A stretch of DNA of 64,000 nt, taken from positions 248,001-312,000 of the forward strand of contig NZ_NSKE01000002.1 of NCBI RefSeq assembly GCF_002287075.1, in the 5' to 3' direction. Made by a program: the position numbers and the translations under genes. Positions within the stretch are counted from its first letter, which is position 1. Every line of letters begins with the position of its first letter. Under the pieces are notes generated by a model. That model saw only the letters and a list, made by a program, of their open reading frames with translations. It was not told where the DNA came from and did not search any database. Origin of the DNA: Fodinibius salipaludis (lineage in GTDB: Bacteria > Bacteroidota > Rhodothermia > Balneolales > Balneolaceae). Below are positions 52,808 through 61,273 of the stretch, piece by piece.

Positions 52808-54217
52808 ATGACAAAACAGGAAGCCTCTCCCAATACAGAAGAACAAGACATCAACCAGAAAGAACCCATTACCGCCATAGCTACTCCGGTAGGAGAAGGA
52901 GGTATTGCCGTAATTCGTGTATCGGGCAAAAATGCTATTGCTAAAGTTAACGAAGCATTTCGCGGCAAAGATCTCACCAAGCAAAATTCCCATACCGTTC
53001 ACTTCGGTAATATTGTAAATAAGAATGACAACGTTGTTGACGAAGTTCTGGTAACCCTCTTTCATTCTCCAAAATCCTACACAGGAGAAGAAACGGTAGA
53101 GATATCCTGTCACGGCGGCGTACTCGTCACCCAAGCTGTTTTAGAAGTCATGCTGGAACTTGGCATCCGCTCCGCTGAACCCGGTGAATTTACCCAACGG
53201 GCTTTTCTGAATGGCAAAATGGAACTCAGTCAGGCCGAGGCGGTTGCCGATCTTATCCACGCAAAAAGTCAAAAAGCGATGGATGCGGCCCACCAGCAGC
53301 TCGAAGGTCAGCTCGGTGAACATATCAAACAGTTTCGGCAGCAGATCATTGACGCTACCGCCATGGTGGAACTGGAGCTCGATTTTGTAGAAGAAGACGT
53401 GGAGTTTGCCGACAAGGAAGAACTGGAGCGGCTTCTGAAAGAATTGGATGAAGAGATAGATAATCTGCTGGCTACTTACGAAACAGGACGCTTGGTTAAA
53501 CACGGCGTACGAACCGTCTTCATTGGCCTGCCCAATGCGGGCAAATCCACCTTGCTAAATACCCTGGTGGGTAAAGAGCGCGCAATTGTCACTGATATCG
53601 CAGGCACTACCCGCGATACTATCGACGTAGACTGGAGCTATGACGGGCTCCGGTTTAAGCTCACTGATACGGCCGGACTCCGAGATACCGAAGATGTTAT
53701 TGAGGCCGAGGGCGTTAAACGATCACAGGAGGCTTTCGAAAAAGCGGATCTGGCGGTTTATCTAAAAGATCTATCAAAAGAACTAACCCAGGAAGAGCGC
53801 GAAGACATTGCCCAATTCCAAAAAAGTGCGGGAGATACTCCCTTCGTGCTTATCGGGACCAAAAACGACATAGCACTGGATATTGAGGACGAGCGCATGG
53901 ATTACGATCTTAAAATTTCGGCGCTGGAGGGGGGAAAAATTGACGACCTTAAAAAACTAATGAAGCAGCGGGCGCTCGAAAATAAAGAATACGACTCGTC
54001 AAGCCTGCTGGTTACTTCCAGCCGCCACCGTGATGCACTTCAAAATGCCCAGGAAAACGTGCGCAGCGCCCTACAAGCGCTCGACCAAGGTATGACAGGA
54101 GACTTTCTTTCTATTGATCTGCGATCGGCACTGAAAGATCTGGGAACCATCACCGGAGAAATTACTACCGAAGATATCTTGGACTCCATTTTTTCGCGGT
54201 TTTGTATTGGAAAGTGA
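52808..54217 (+). CDS. mnmE: tRNA uridine-5-carboxymethylaminomethyl GTPase MnmE
   Basis: With MnmG forms the 5-carboxymethylaminomethyl modification at tRNA wobble U34. Length 469 is normal. The N-terminal folate-binding domain has ITAIATPVGEGGIAVIRVSG; HGGVLVTQAVLE and GEFTQRAFLNGKMELSQAEAVADLI follow. The inserted G domain carries GLPNAGKSTLLNTLVG (G1), DIAGTTRDTID (G2), DTAGLRDTEDVIEAEGV (G3) and GTKND (G4). The protein ends FSRFCIGK with the conserved catalytic cysteine. The gene is isolated between the terminator and a convergent MFS gene eight bases on. Confidence 0.97.
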   Translation: MTKQEASPNTEEQDINQKEPITAIATPVGEGGIAVIRVSGKNAIAKVNEAFRGKDLTKQNSHTVHFGNIVNKNDNVVDEVLVTLFHSPKSYTGEETVEISCHGGVLVTQAVLEVMLELGIRSAEPGEFTQRAFLNGKMELSQAEAVADLIHAKSQKAMDAAHQQLEGQLGEHIKQFRQQIIDATAMVELELDFVEEDVEFADKEELERLLKELDEEIDNLLATYETGRLVKHGVRTVFIGLPNAGKSTLLNTLVGKERAIVTDIAGTTRDTIDVDWSYDGLRFKLTDTAGLRDTEDVIEAEGVKRSQEAFEKADLAVYLKDLSKELTQEEREDIAQFQKSAGDTPFVLIGTKNDIALDIEDERMDYDLKISALEGGKIDDLKKLMKQRALENKEYDSSSLLVTSSRHRDALQNAQENVRSALQALDQGMTGDFLSIDLRSALKDLGTITGEITTEDILDSIFSRFCIGK

Positions 54218-54225
54218 CGTACGCT

Positions 54226-55293
54226 TTAGGAATACCTTTTGTGGACAATAACCAGTATTAAAAGGCAAAATAACCCGAGAATCAGCAACCCAATAATAAA
54301 ACCGTTCCAACTCCAAGCCGATAAAAATACGCCCGAAACAGTACCTATAATGCTGGATCCCACGTAATAGAAAAGCCAGTATAAACTGGTTGCCGTACTT
54401 TTTCCACTTCTCACCGAGACCGACACAATACGACTGGCCGTTGTATGAGCACCAAAAAAACCAAATGTCAATACACCAAGCCCTGCTACAAATACCCAGA
54501 TATTGGTTGATAAAAGCATCAGCAACCCGACTATAACTGTCATGATCAAAGCTTTTAAAGTCGTTGCAGGAGTGTACAAATCCGACCATCGACCGGCAGC
54601 CATCGATCCTCCGATACCTGCTATATACATTACATAAACCAACGCAATAATATAATGAGGCATTGAAAAAGGCGGTCCTTCCAAACGGAAATTCAGATAG
54701 TTATACGTACTCACAAATACACCCATCAACAATGCCACAATTAAAAACATGGCAAGTAGTATAGGTCGACGCAGGAATAATTGCATCTGCCGAAATTTAT
54801 AACCTACCTGTATTTTTTGTGATTGAAAATACTCCGACTTAGGCAAGGTCCATAAGAAAGCAACGGCTAATACTATCCCAATAATCCCAACTATGAACGT
54901 TGTATAACGCCAACCCAACCATCCATTGAGAAATCCGACTCCCACACGACCCGACATACCGCCAACAATATTTCCGCTCAGATATATACTGATAATAAAG
55001 CCCAAGGCATTACTATCCACCTCCTCAGCTAAATAGGCCAACGCTACTGCTGAAATGCCTGCAATAGTCATCCCTTTAATAAAATTGACAATCACCAGTG
55101 CTGCAAAATTGGGAGAACCCGCTGATACAATAGTAAACAGTGCAGTCCCAAACATGCAGGCAGACATTAACTTTTTTCGCGGCCATCGATCTGCCCAAAA
55201 GGCAAAAGCAAATAATCCGGCCGCCATCCCTGCTGTACCCCCCGAAATCGCCAAACTGCTTATAGCAGGGGAAACCGAAAATGCTCGTCCCAA
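54226..55293 (-). CDS. MFS transporter, 5' end without clear start codon
   Basis: Major facilitator protein. From TTG 55293 it has 355 residues and ten or eleven helices with the cytoplasmic loop FWADRWPRKKLMSA between helices 2 and 3. The same frame is open and protein-like upstream to 55431 (NQIAPNKAQQ...RRIQWGIILTGVSIFAQLYFFQPLLPAL), which supplies the missing first helix, but contains no ATG, GTG or TTG; the nearest codons are GCG GTT ATC ACT. The true start may be lost, noncanonical, or hidden by a sequence error. Substrate unknown; the FFQPLLPALGRAF start resembles YnfM-like drug/metabolite exporters. Confidence 0.82.
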   Translation of the reverse strand: MGRAFSVSPAISSLAISGGTAGMAAGLFAFAFWADRWPRKKLMSACMFGTALFTIVSAGSPNFAALVIVNFIKGMTIAGISAVALAYLAEEVDSNALGFIISIYLSGNIVGGMSGRVGVGFLNGWLGWRYTTFIVGIIGIVLAVAFLWTLPKSEYFQSQKIQVGYKFRQMQLFLRRPILLAMFLIVALLMGVFVSTYNYLNFRLEGPPFSMPHYIIALVYVMYIAGIGGSMAAGRWSDLYTPATTLKALIMTVIVGLLMLLSTNIWVFVAGLGVLTFGFFGAHTTASRIVSVSVRSGKSTATSLYWLFYYVGSSIIGTVSGVFLSAWSWNGFIIGLLILGLFCLLILVIVHKRYS

Positions 55294-55580
55294 TGCAGGT
55301 AATAAAGGTTGAAAAAAATATAACTGTGCAAATATGGAAACTCCGGTAAGGATAATCCCCCATTGTATTCGTCGGTAATGCTGTGTTCCTTGTTGTGCTT
55401 TATTGGGAGCTATTTGGTTAGTGATAACCGCTTATTTAGCTATGTTTAATTTACTTTAATTTAATACAAATAATAGGGTTTTCATGGCAATAATTTACCA
55501 TTGCTTTCCAAACGGAAGTCCCATCTTTTTCGTTTAGAATTAATCATCAATCCAAAATTTAACACCTATCAACTTTACTT

Positions 55581-56183
55581 ATGAAAATTCTTCTTATTGG
55601 CGGCACCGGGACTATTGGATCGGTCGTAGCAAATCGCCTGAAAGACGATTATGAACTTGTCATTGTTGGTCATTCATCCGGTCAACTGCAGACCGACATC
55701 ACAGATCCAAATGCTATAGAATCTTTATTTAAAAACGTTGGAAATGTTGATGCTGTAGTTGTTACCAGTGGTTCTGCACCTATGAAACCGATCGATGAAT
55801 TAACAAACGACGATTTCCTGGAAGGCATCAAAAGCAAAATGATGGGTCAGATTAACGTCGCTCTCACCGCCCTGGACTACCTAAATGAAGGCGGTAGTAT
55901 TACACTAACAACTGGCATTCTTTCACACGACCCTATCCCACAGGGATCAGTATTAAGTACTATCAATAATGCAGTAAACGGTTTTGTAATCGGCTCATAC
56001 GGAGAGTTTTTGCAGCACGGGATTCGCATAAACGCGGTAAGTCCGGCCTTGGTAGAAGATTCTGCCGAAGCGTTGGGTGAATACTTTCCCGGTCATACTC
56101 CCGCAAAGATGGAACATGTGGTCAATGGTTACGAAAAAAGTCTCGGTACTTATATTACCGGACAAATTATTGATATCGATTAA
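55581..56183 (+). CDS. atypical short-chain dehydrogenase
   Basis: Rossmann-fold oxidoreductase of 200 residues. ILLIGGTGTIGSVVANRL is the NAD(P)-binding TGxxxGxG variant, DITDPNAIESLF follows strand 3, and GQINVALTALDYLNEGGSITLTTGILSHDP and GIRINAVSPALVEDS are typical later blocks. The normal catalytic YxxxK is replaced (LSTINNAVNGF), as is characteristic of a small SDR subgroup of about 200 residues that shares the ILS..PIP motif. Catalytic activity is therefore uncertain. It is separated from neighbours by more than 40 bases on each side. Confidence 0.88.
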   Translation: MKILLIGGTGTIGSVVANRLKDDYELVIVGHSSGQLQTDITDPNAIESLFKNVGNVDAVVVTSGSAPMKPIDELTNDDFLEGIKSKMMGQINVALTALDYLNEGGSITLTTGILSHDPIPQGSVLSTINNAVNGFVIGSYGEFLQHGIRINAVSPALVEDSAEALGEYFPGHTPAKMEHVVNGYEKSLGTYITGQIIDID

Positions 56184-56225
56184 CCGGTAGCCATTTATTA
56201 GATTGCAGTAACAATAAATTAATCA

Positions 56226-56861
56226 ATGGTGATTATGCGAAACCTACTAATCCCGCTTTTAGCCCTTCTTGTTACTTATGGCTGCCATCATGAATCCCCG
56301 GGGCAAAGGGATACTGACCTCTCTTTTGATACAACAGCGGTAGTTAATGAAGGAGAAAAAATTGCAAAAGCCACCTTTCAAACGTTAAGCTCAAACCTCA
56401 AAAATGCTATAGAAGAAGGGGGTATCGAGCATGCCCTGCAATTTTGTAATGTTGAGGCGATTCCCCTAACCGATTCGCTTTCATCACATCATGATGTAAG
56501 TATTCGCCGCGCCACTCACAAGCCACGGAACCCCTATAATACAGCTGACTCTCTTGAAGCTAACGTCATCAAACAATATATCGATAACATGGAATCGGGG
56601 GAAAACGTACAACCCGTTACCTATTCGGATGAAAATAGAATTACCTTTCATGCCCCAATTACAATTACCAATCAGCTGTGCTTAAACTGCCACGGCAAGG
56701 TGAATGAGGATATTGGCGAAGAACATTTGGCCACAATACAGGAACTCTATCCGAATGACCAAGCTACCGGTTTTGAGATGGGCGACCTGCGCGGTGTTTG
56801 GACAGTCCGCTTCCCGGCAACTCATTTTGATTCTACCGAAATTCAACAATTAAAGCAGTAA
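56226..56861 (+). CDS. DUF3365-type haem-binding lipoprotein
   Basis: Lipoprotein of 211 residues: hydrophobic leader ending LLVTYGC (lipobox), start at 56226 or at ATG 56235. The body matches DUF3365/Tll0287-like sensor domains: ALQFCNVEAIPLTDSLSSHHDVSIRRATHKPRNPYNTAD, then ITNQLCLNCHGK, a c-type haem CxxCH motif, and GDLRGVWTVRFP at the end. It probably binds one covalent haem in the periplasm and senses redox state or gas, or takes part in electron transfer. No cytochrome maturation gene is nearby. Confidence 0.87.
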   Translation: MVIMRNLLIPLLALLVTYGCHHESPGQRDTDLSFDTTAVVNEGEKIAKATFQTLSSNLKNAIEEGGIEHALQFCNVEAIPLTDSLSSHHDVSIRRATHKPRNPYNTADSLEANVIKQYIDNMESGENVQPVTYSDENRITFHAPITITNQLCLNCHGKVNEDIGEEHLATIQELYPNDQATGFEMGDLRGVWTVRFPATHFDSTEIQQLKQ

Positions 56862-56930
56862 ATAAACAAACGTTTTTTCCTACAATTCTGTTTTTCTGAT
56901 CTAAATTATTTTTAAAATTTTAAGTAATTC

Positions 56931-57941
56931 ATGAGTAAGAACTCCCTCTCAGACGTAAAATATTCCGTATTAGATTTAGCCGTCATTACCGAAGGACAAA
57001 CCCCCGCCGATGCCATTAATAACAGTCGCGATTTAGCTAAACATGTGGAAGACTTGGGCTATACCCGATTCTGGATGGCCGAACATCACAACATGGAAAA
57101 TATCGCCAGCTCGGCAACTTCTGTTCTGCTGGGATACGTAGCCGAAGCCACCGAGTCGCTCCGCATCGGTTCGGGTGGGGTAATGTTGCCAAACCACTCC
57201 CCGCTTGTTATTGCCGAACATTATGGCACGTTGGCTACACTTTATCCCGATCGCATTGATCTGGGACTGGGCCGCGCACCGGGCACCGATCAAAAAACAG
57301 CACAGGCCATTCGACCCGACCGCATGCAGCAGGTGCAGCAATTTCCCAGGAACGTACAACAACTGCAGCAGTACTTTTCTTCGGATAACAGTTCGGCAGA
57401 TGTACGCGCTATTCCCGGAGAAGGAACCCAAGTACCATTATGGATTTTAGGTTCCAGCACCGATAGTGCTCATTTGGCAGCTGCTCTGGGATTACCCTAT
57501 GTATTTGCCAGTCATTTTTCTCCACAGCAACTGCATGCCGCCCTGCAGGTGTATCGCGAAAAGTTTGAACCCTCCGATCAGCTGGATGAACCCTACGTAT
57601 TACCCTGCGTTAATATTGTTATCGCTGACACTGATAAGCAGGCTGAATTTTTGTCTACATCCCTAAAACAGATGTTTATGGGTGTGGTTACCGGCAACCG
57701 TGATCCCATGCCTCCACCCGTTGACGACATGAATACGGTTTGGAATTTAAGAACAAAAATGGCGGTCGAACAGATGCTAAAATATACCTTTGTGGGTAGC
57801 AAAGAGACTGTTCGGGAAGAACTTTCGGACTTTACAGAACAAACAGATGCGGATGAAATTATGACAGCCACCTACATTTATGATCACAATCAGCGGCTTA
57901 AATCACATCGGCTTCTGTCTGAAATTATGAACGGCAAATAA
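56931..57941 (+). CDS. LLM-class flavin-dependent oxidoreductase (luciferase-like)
   Basis: TIM-barrel FMN enzyme of 336 residues. The N-terminus [81 protein letters not shown] and [26 protein letters not shown] are classic for the MsnO8/YhbW-like LLM group. It would oxidise an unknown substrate with reduced FMN. It lies 69 bases after the haem lipoprotein gene and is followed by a shared terminator with secG. Confidence 0.93.
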   Translation: MSKNSLSDVKYSVLDLAVITEGQTPADAINNSRDLAKHVEDLGYTRFWMAEHHNMENIASSATSVLLGYVAEATESLRIGSGGVMLPNHSPLVIAEHYGTLATLYPDRIDLGLGRAPGTDQKTAQAIRPDRMQQVQQFPRNVQQLQQYFSSDNSSADVRAIPGEGTQVPLWILGSSTDSAHLAAALGLPYVFASHFSPQQLHAALQVYREKFEPSDQLDEPYVLPCVNIVIADTDKQAEFLSTSLKQMFMGVVTGNRDPMPPPVDDMNTVWNLRTKMAVEQMLKYTFVGSKETVREELSDFTEQTDADEIMTATYIYDHNQRLKSHRLLSEIMNGK

Positions 57942-57942
57942 C

Positions 57943-57975
57943 AAAGCCCGATCTCCTATTAAGAAATCGGGCTTT
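57943..57975. terminator. bidirectional terminator between oxidoreductase and secG
   Basis: AAAGCCCGAT (57943-57952) is fully complementary to ATCGGGCTTT (57966-57975) with a 13-base loop, between convergent genes. Confidence 0.82.
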
Positions 57976-57998
57976 AAAATCTTTAAGCAGTTCGAGAA

Positions 57999-58397
57999 TT
58001 AGTTACCATCTCCCGAACCTCCATCATCATTGCCACCGTTACCACCTTGATTCTGTGGTAATTCAGGTACTGCAGACGGACTTTGAGTAGCATCCATCCC
58101 ATTACCTTGTTGTGCCGGTGCCTCTACGCCACTTTGCTGTACCGCACTTTCGGAAGCACCTTCCCGCTCAATGGCAAAGTTTGCTAACACACTAAGCGCC
58201 AGCAATGCTGCTCCAAGTACCGTTGTTGATTTCGATAACAGGTCGGCTGTGCGACGAGCACCAAGCCCTTGTCCGCCGGCTTGTCCACCTGCCAAACCAC
58301 CGGAAATTCCTTGTCCCTGCCCAGGTTGCAACAGGATAACAATTACCAATAAAATGCAGATAATAGTAATAACCGATAGTATAATTGTATAAAGCAT
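57999..58397 (-). CDS. secG: preprotein translocase subunit SecG
   Basis: Accessory subunit of the SecYEG channel, needed to export the many secreted proteins of this window. The 132-residue product has two membrane helices: IILSVITIICILLVIVILLQ at the start with the following QPGQGQGISGG, the SecG signature, and STTVLGAALLALSVLANFAI. The C-terminal 55 residues are a low-complexity Gln/Gly/Asn tail, long compared with E. coli SecG and common in Bacteroidota-type SecG. Convergent with the flavin oxidoreductase gene. Confidence 0.95.
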   Translation of the reverse strand: MLYTIILSVITIICILLVIVILLQPGQGQGISGGLAGGQAGGQGLGARRTADLLSKSTTVLGAALLALSVLANFAIEREGASESAVQQSGVEAPAQQGNGMDATQSPSAVPELPQNQGGNGGNDDGGSGDGN

Positions 58398-58547
58398 AAT
58401 TGTAATCTATATAACAGTAATTTTCAGACCCGTAAAGTTATTCAAAATTCCTTTTCTTTACAACGAAGAAATAATAGAACTTTACTTCTAATGCACATAT
58501 ACTAACTACTTGAATCAGCAAATATTTCATTGCCTAAATAATTAGCC

Positions 58548-59441
58548 GTGCAAGAGTTCCCAAATAGAGTTCAAGAGTTTATCCAAAATTCGCCGGGTAT
58601 TAGCTATCAGCTTATCCTTACGATCGTTGCCATTTTTGTGATTTGGCTGGTTCGTCTTATCGCACTACGCATCATTAACAAAAAACTACCGGAGGCAAAA
58701 GCCCAATATAAATGGCGAAAAAATATGACCTATGTCGCCGTCTTCATAGGCTTTTTAATTGTAGGGCGTATCTGGTTTGAAGGGTTACAATCGTTGGCTA
58801 CCTTTTTAGGATTGCTTTCTGCCGGTTTGGCGATTGCACTGAGAGGTCCGGTTACTGATTTTGCGGGATGGATATTTCTACTCTGGCGTAAACCTTTTGA
58901 CGTTGGAGACCGCATCCAGGTTGGCGATGTCAAAGGAGATGTTATTGATGTCCGGGTTTTTAAATTTACCCTGCTGGAAATTGGCAACTGGGTGCATGCC
59001 GACCAAAGTACCGGTCGTGTTATCCATGTACCCAACCACCTGGTTTTTGATGATTCTCTGGCCAACTACACCAGCGATTTTGAGTTTATATGGAACGAGT
59101 TGGAGGTGCTTGTTACATTTGAAAGTGATTGGAAAAAAGCCAAACAAATGCTCCAGAAGATTGCTGACAAACATTTAGAAGACTATGTTAATGAAGCTCA
59201 ATATCAGGTAAACAGAGCCAAGAAATCATACCTCATTCATTACAGTTATCTAACCCCTACAGTCTATACCGATGTGCGTGATAGCGGTATTTGCCTAACT
59301 ATTCGCCATCTGTCTAATCCCCGGCGAAGACGAAGTCTTGGAGAGGCTATCTGGGAAGATATTCTCGATAAATTTAATGCCCATGATGATATTGATCTGG
59401 CTTATCCCACCATGCGAATTTATAGAGAAGGTGATCACTAA
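58548..59441 (+). CDS. small-conductance mechanosensitive channel (MscS family)
   Basis: Membrane channel of 297 residues that relieves osmotic pressure. GTG start at 58548. Three membrane helices at about 20-40, 60-78 and 85-105; the pore helix reads SLATFLGLLSAGLAIALRGPVTDFAGWIFLL with the Gly/Ala pattern of MscS TM3. The beta domain follows: PFDVGDRIQVGDVKGDVIDVRVFKFTLLEIGNW and VIHVPNHLVF, then the alpha/beta C-domain. Divergent from secG across 150 bases. Confidence 0.93.
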   Translation: MQEFPNRVQEFIQNSPGISYQLILTIVAIFVIWLVRLIALRIINKKLPEAKAQYKWRKNMTYVAVFIGFLIVGRIWFEGLQSLATFLGLLSAGLAIALRGPVTDFAGWIFLLWRKPFDVGDRIQVGDVKGDVIDVRVFKFTLLEIGNWVHADQSTGRVIHVPNHLVFDDSLANYTSDFEFIWNELEVLVTFESDWKKAKQMLQKIADKHLEDYVNEAQYQVNRAKKSYLIHYSYLTPTVYTDVRDSGICLTIRHLSNPRRRRSLGEAIWEDILDKFNAHDDIDLAYPTMRIYREGDH

Positions 59442-59472
59442 TCGAGGCTATTGATTAGACTTCTCCGTGTTT

Positions 59473-60147
59473 CTATTTGGGAATCGGCTGAATAAGTTCC
59501 GGACTGTTATTTTCGGGATCATTGACATCCTCAGACACACGATTAACAGCCAACTCTGTCATAGTATAACCATTCATTACTTCCTCTAACTCCGACTCGC
59601 TTAATTCCTCATCTCCAAGCCATTGTACCTGATCATCAGGATGCACCAAAATAGGCATGCGATCATCAACCGGCTGTACGAGCGTATTGGCCTCAGTGGT
59701 AAGCATCGCGCAGGAATAAACATCACGTCCTGCAGAAGATTCCCAAACAGAATAGACCCCGCCAATGGCTGTAAGCTGATTCGAGAGTAACCGGATATAA
59801 AAAGGCGTACTTTTCTTTTCTGAAAATTTCCATTTATAGAATCCGTTTGCGGGGATCAGGCATCGCCGCTGTTCAACGCAATCGGTCAGCCATTCATCTT
59901 CTTCGAGATCCTCAACCGGAACAACAAAATTGTCATTGCCCTCAATTTCCTCTTCTGCATCGGGTGGAATCAATCCCCAGCGAAAGGTATAGATTTTACG
60001 TTTTCCATCCTCTTCGTAAACTACAGGGATAAGGGAACCGGGCGTGATATTATAATCCGGCTTAAAAAAATCATCCCGCGCCGTTGATACCCCAAACAGT
60101 TGTTCTACTTCCTGCTTTGATGCCTCTAAAACAAAACGATCACTCAT
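59473..60147 (-). CDS. SRAP/YedK-family protein lacking catalytic residues
   Basis: Protein of 224 residues with the SRAP fold: YNITPGSLIPVV, FRWGLIPP, RRCLIPANGFYKW, TPFYIRL, AIGGVYSVWE, SCAMLTTEAN, RMPILVHPDD and a final ELIQPI. Functional SRAP proteins start MCGR, where Cys2 forms a thiazolidine with abasic sites, and need Glu in GFYEW and His in IHxRMP. Here they are MSDR (Cys to Ser), GFYKW (Glu to Lys) and VDDRMP (His to Asp). The NAR.E block is also unrecognisable. The protein may bind DNA without crosslinking, or has a new role. It is divergent from the CPBP protease gene. Confidence 0.85.
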   Translation of the reverse strand: MSDRFVLEASKQEVEQLFGVSTARDDFFKPDYNITPGSLIPVVYEEDGKRKIYTFRWGLIPPDAEEEIEGNDNFVVPVEDLEEDEWLTDCVEQRRCLIPANGFYKWKFSEKKSTPFYIRLLSNQLTAIGGVYSVWESSAGRDVYSCAMLTTEANTLVQPVDDRMPILVHPDDQVQWLGDEELSESELEEVMNGYTMTELAVNRVSEDVNDPENNSPELIQPIPK

Positions 60148-60236
60148 AAATTTATGATTTCCTTCAGCTTTTCACGTAGATTATGTTGCCTTTATACTAA
60201 GGTAACCGAAGTAAAACTGCTAATGTTTCTTTATCC

Positions 60237-61184
60237 ATGAATATCTTCATCAATGACGACGAACAGCGCCTTAGAGCCGGGTGGCGACTGTTAATCCAAT
60301 TCATCCTCATGTTTCTCTTTGTTGGATTTGGCATAATGGTCGTGCAGCAAGTGCTCGATGATCCGCTGATGGCGTACACAACTATTCCTCAATTTGTGGG
60401 AATTATTCTGAGCGTCTGGATGGCATCAAAACTGTTGGATAAACGCTCTTTCTTTGATTACGGAATCAATTTTAACAAACAATGGGCAAAAGATTTTTTT
60501 ACGGGATGCCTTATTGCTGCCATTTCCATCAGCTCTATTTTTCTTATCCAGTGGTCATTAGGATGGGTAACCATTGTAGAGTACGGCTGGAATACAGAAA
60601 TGGAAACTCCCTTTGTTTCCGGAATTATCAGTTTTTTTGCAGCTATGCTAATGGTGGGATTTCATGAAGAACTCTTCTCTCGAGGCTACCAGCTTCTCAA
60701 TATCACGGAAGGATTAAAATACCCTGCTGCCGGATCAAATAGCGCCCTTATTTCGGCAATATTACTCACCTCTTCCCTCTTTGGATTTATGCACTTCTTT
60801 AATCCCAACGCCTCATTTATCTCAACATTCAACATTATTTTAGCGGGAATTGTACTTGCCATACCATACGTTCTTACCGGCAGTTTGGGCTTATCTGTTG
60901 GACTTCATTTTAGCTGGAACTTTGTAATAGCCGGTATTTTAGGGTTTCCCGTTAGCGGGAAGAATATTGACTTTTCTATTCTCCGGATACGACAATCCGG
61001 TTCAGACTTTTTTACCGGTGGTGCTTTTGGACCCGAGGCGGGAATTTTTGGACTGCTGGGAATTACAATAATGTTAGGGGGTTCACTCGTTTACATAAAG
61101 CAGAGCCGTCGTGAACTTTACATTGATGAGTTGTTTAGAAAAGACTATCAACAAAACACGAAATCAGATGAGCAAACGGCATAA
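60237..61184 (+). CDS. CPBP-family intramembrane metalloprotease
   Basis: Membrane protein of 315 residues with about eight helices and the CPBP/Abi motifs: GFHEELFSRGYQLLN (EExxxR, near residue 142), FGFMHFFNPN (FxxxH, near 183) and GLHFSWNFVIAGILG (HxxxN/D, near 223). These form the active site of the Rce1-like glutamic proteases. Substrate unknown; family members process prenylated or regulatory membrane proteins or give bacteriocin self-immunity. A possible start is ATG 60237. Divergent from the SRAP-like gene by 89 bases. Confidence 0.92.
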   Translation: MNIFINDDEQRLRAGWRLLIQFILMFLFVGFGIMVVQQVLDDPLMAYTTIPQFVGIILSVWMASKLLDKRSFFDYGINFNKQWAKDFFTGCLIAAISISSIFLIQWSLGWVTIVEYGWNTEMETPFVSGIISFFAAMLMVGFHEELFSRGYQLLNITEGLKYPAAGSNSALISAILLTSSLFGFMHFFNPNASFISTFNIILAGIVLAIPYVLTGSLGLSVGLHFSWNFVIAGILGFPVSGKNIDFSILRIRQSGSDFFTGGAFGPEAGIFGLLGITIMLGGSLVYIKQSRRELYIDELFRKDYQQNTKSDEQTA

Positions 61185-61273
61185 GTTTTGTATATTCTGC
61201 CATTGATACGCATCGCTTGGTTTTGAAGCGAATGCATGAAGAACAAACATTAATAAAATGAAAGGTTAGAACG

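Noticed and set aside
55581-56183. SDR enzyme without the YxxxK active site as a novel pseudoenzyme
   Set aside because: A known SDR subgroup of about 200 residues with the same ILS..PIP region also lacks YxxxK, so this is typical of its family.
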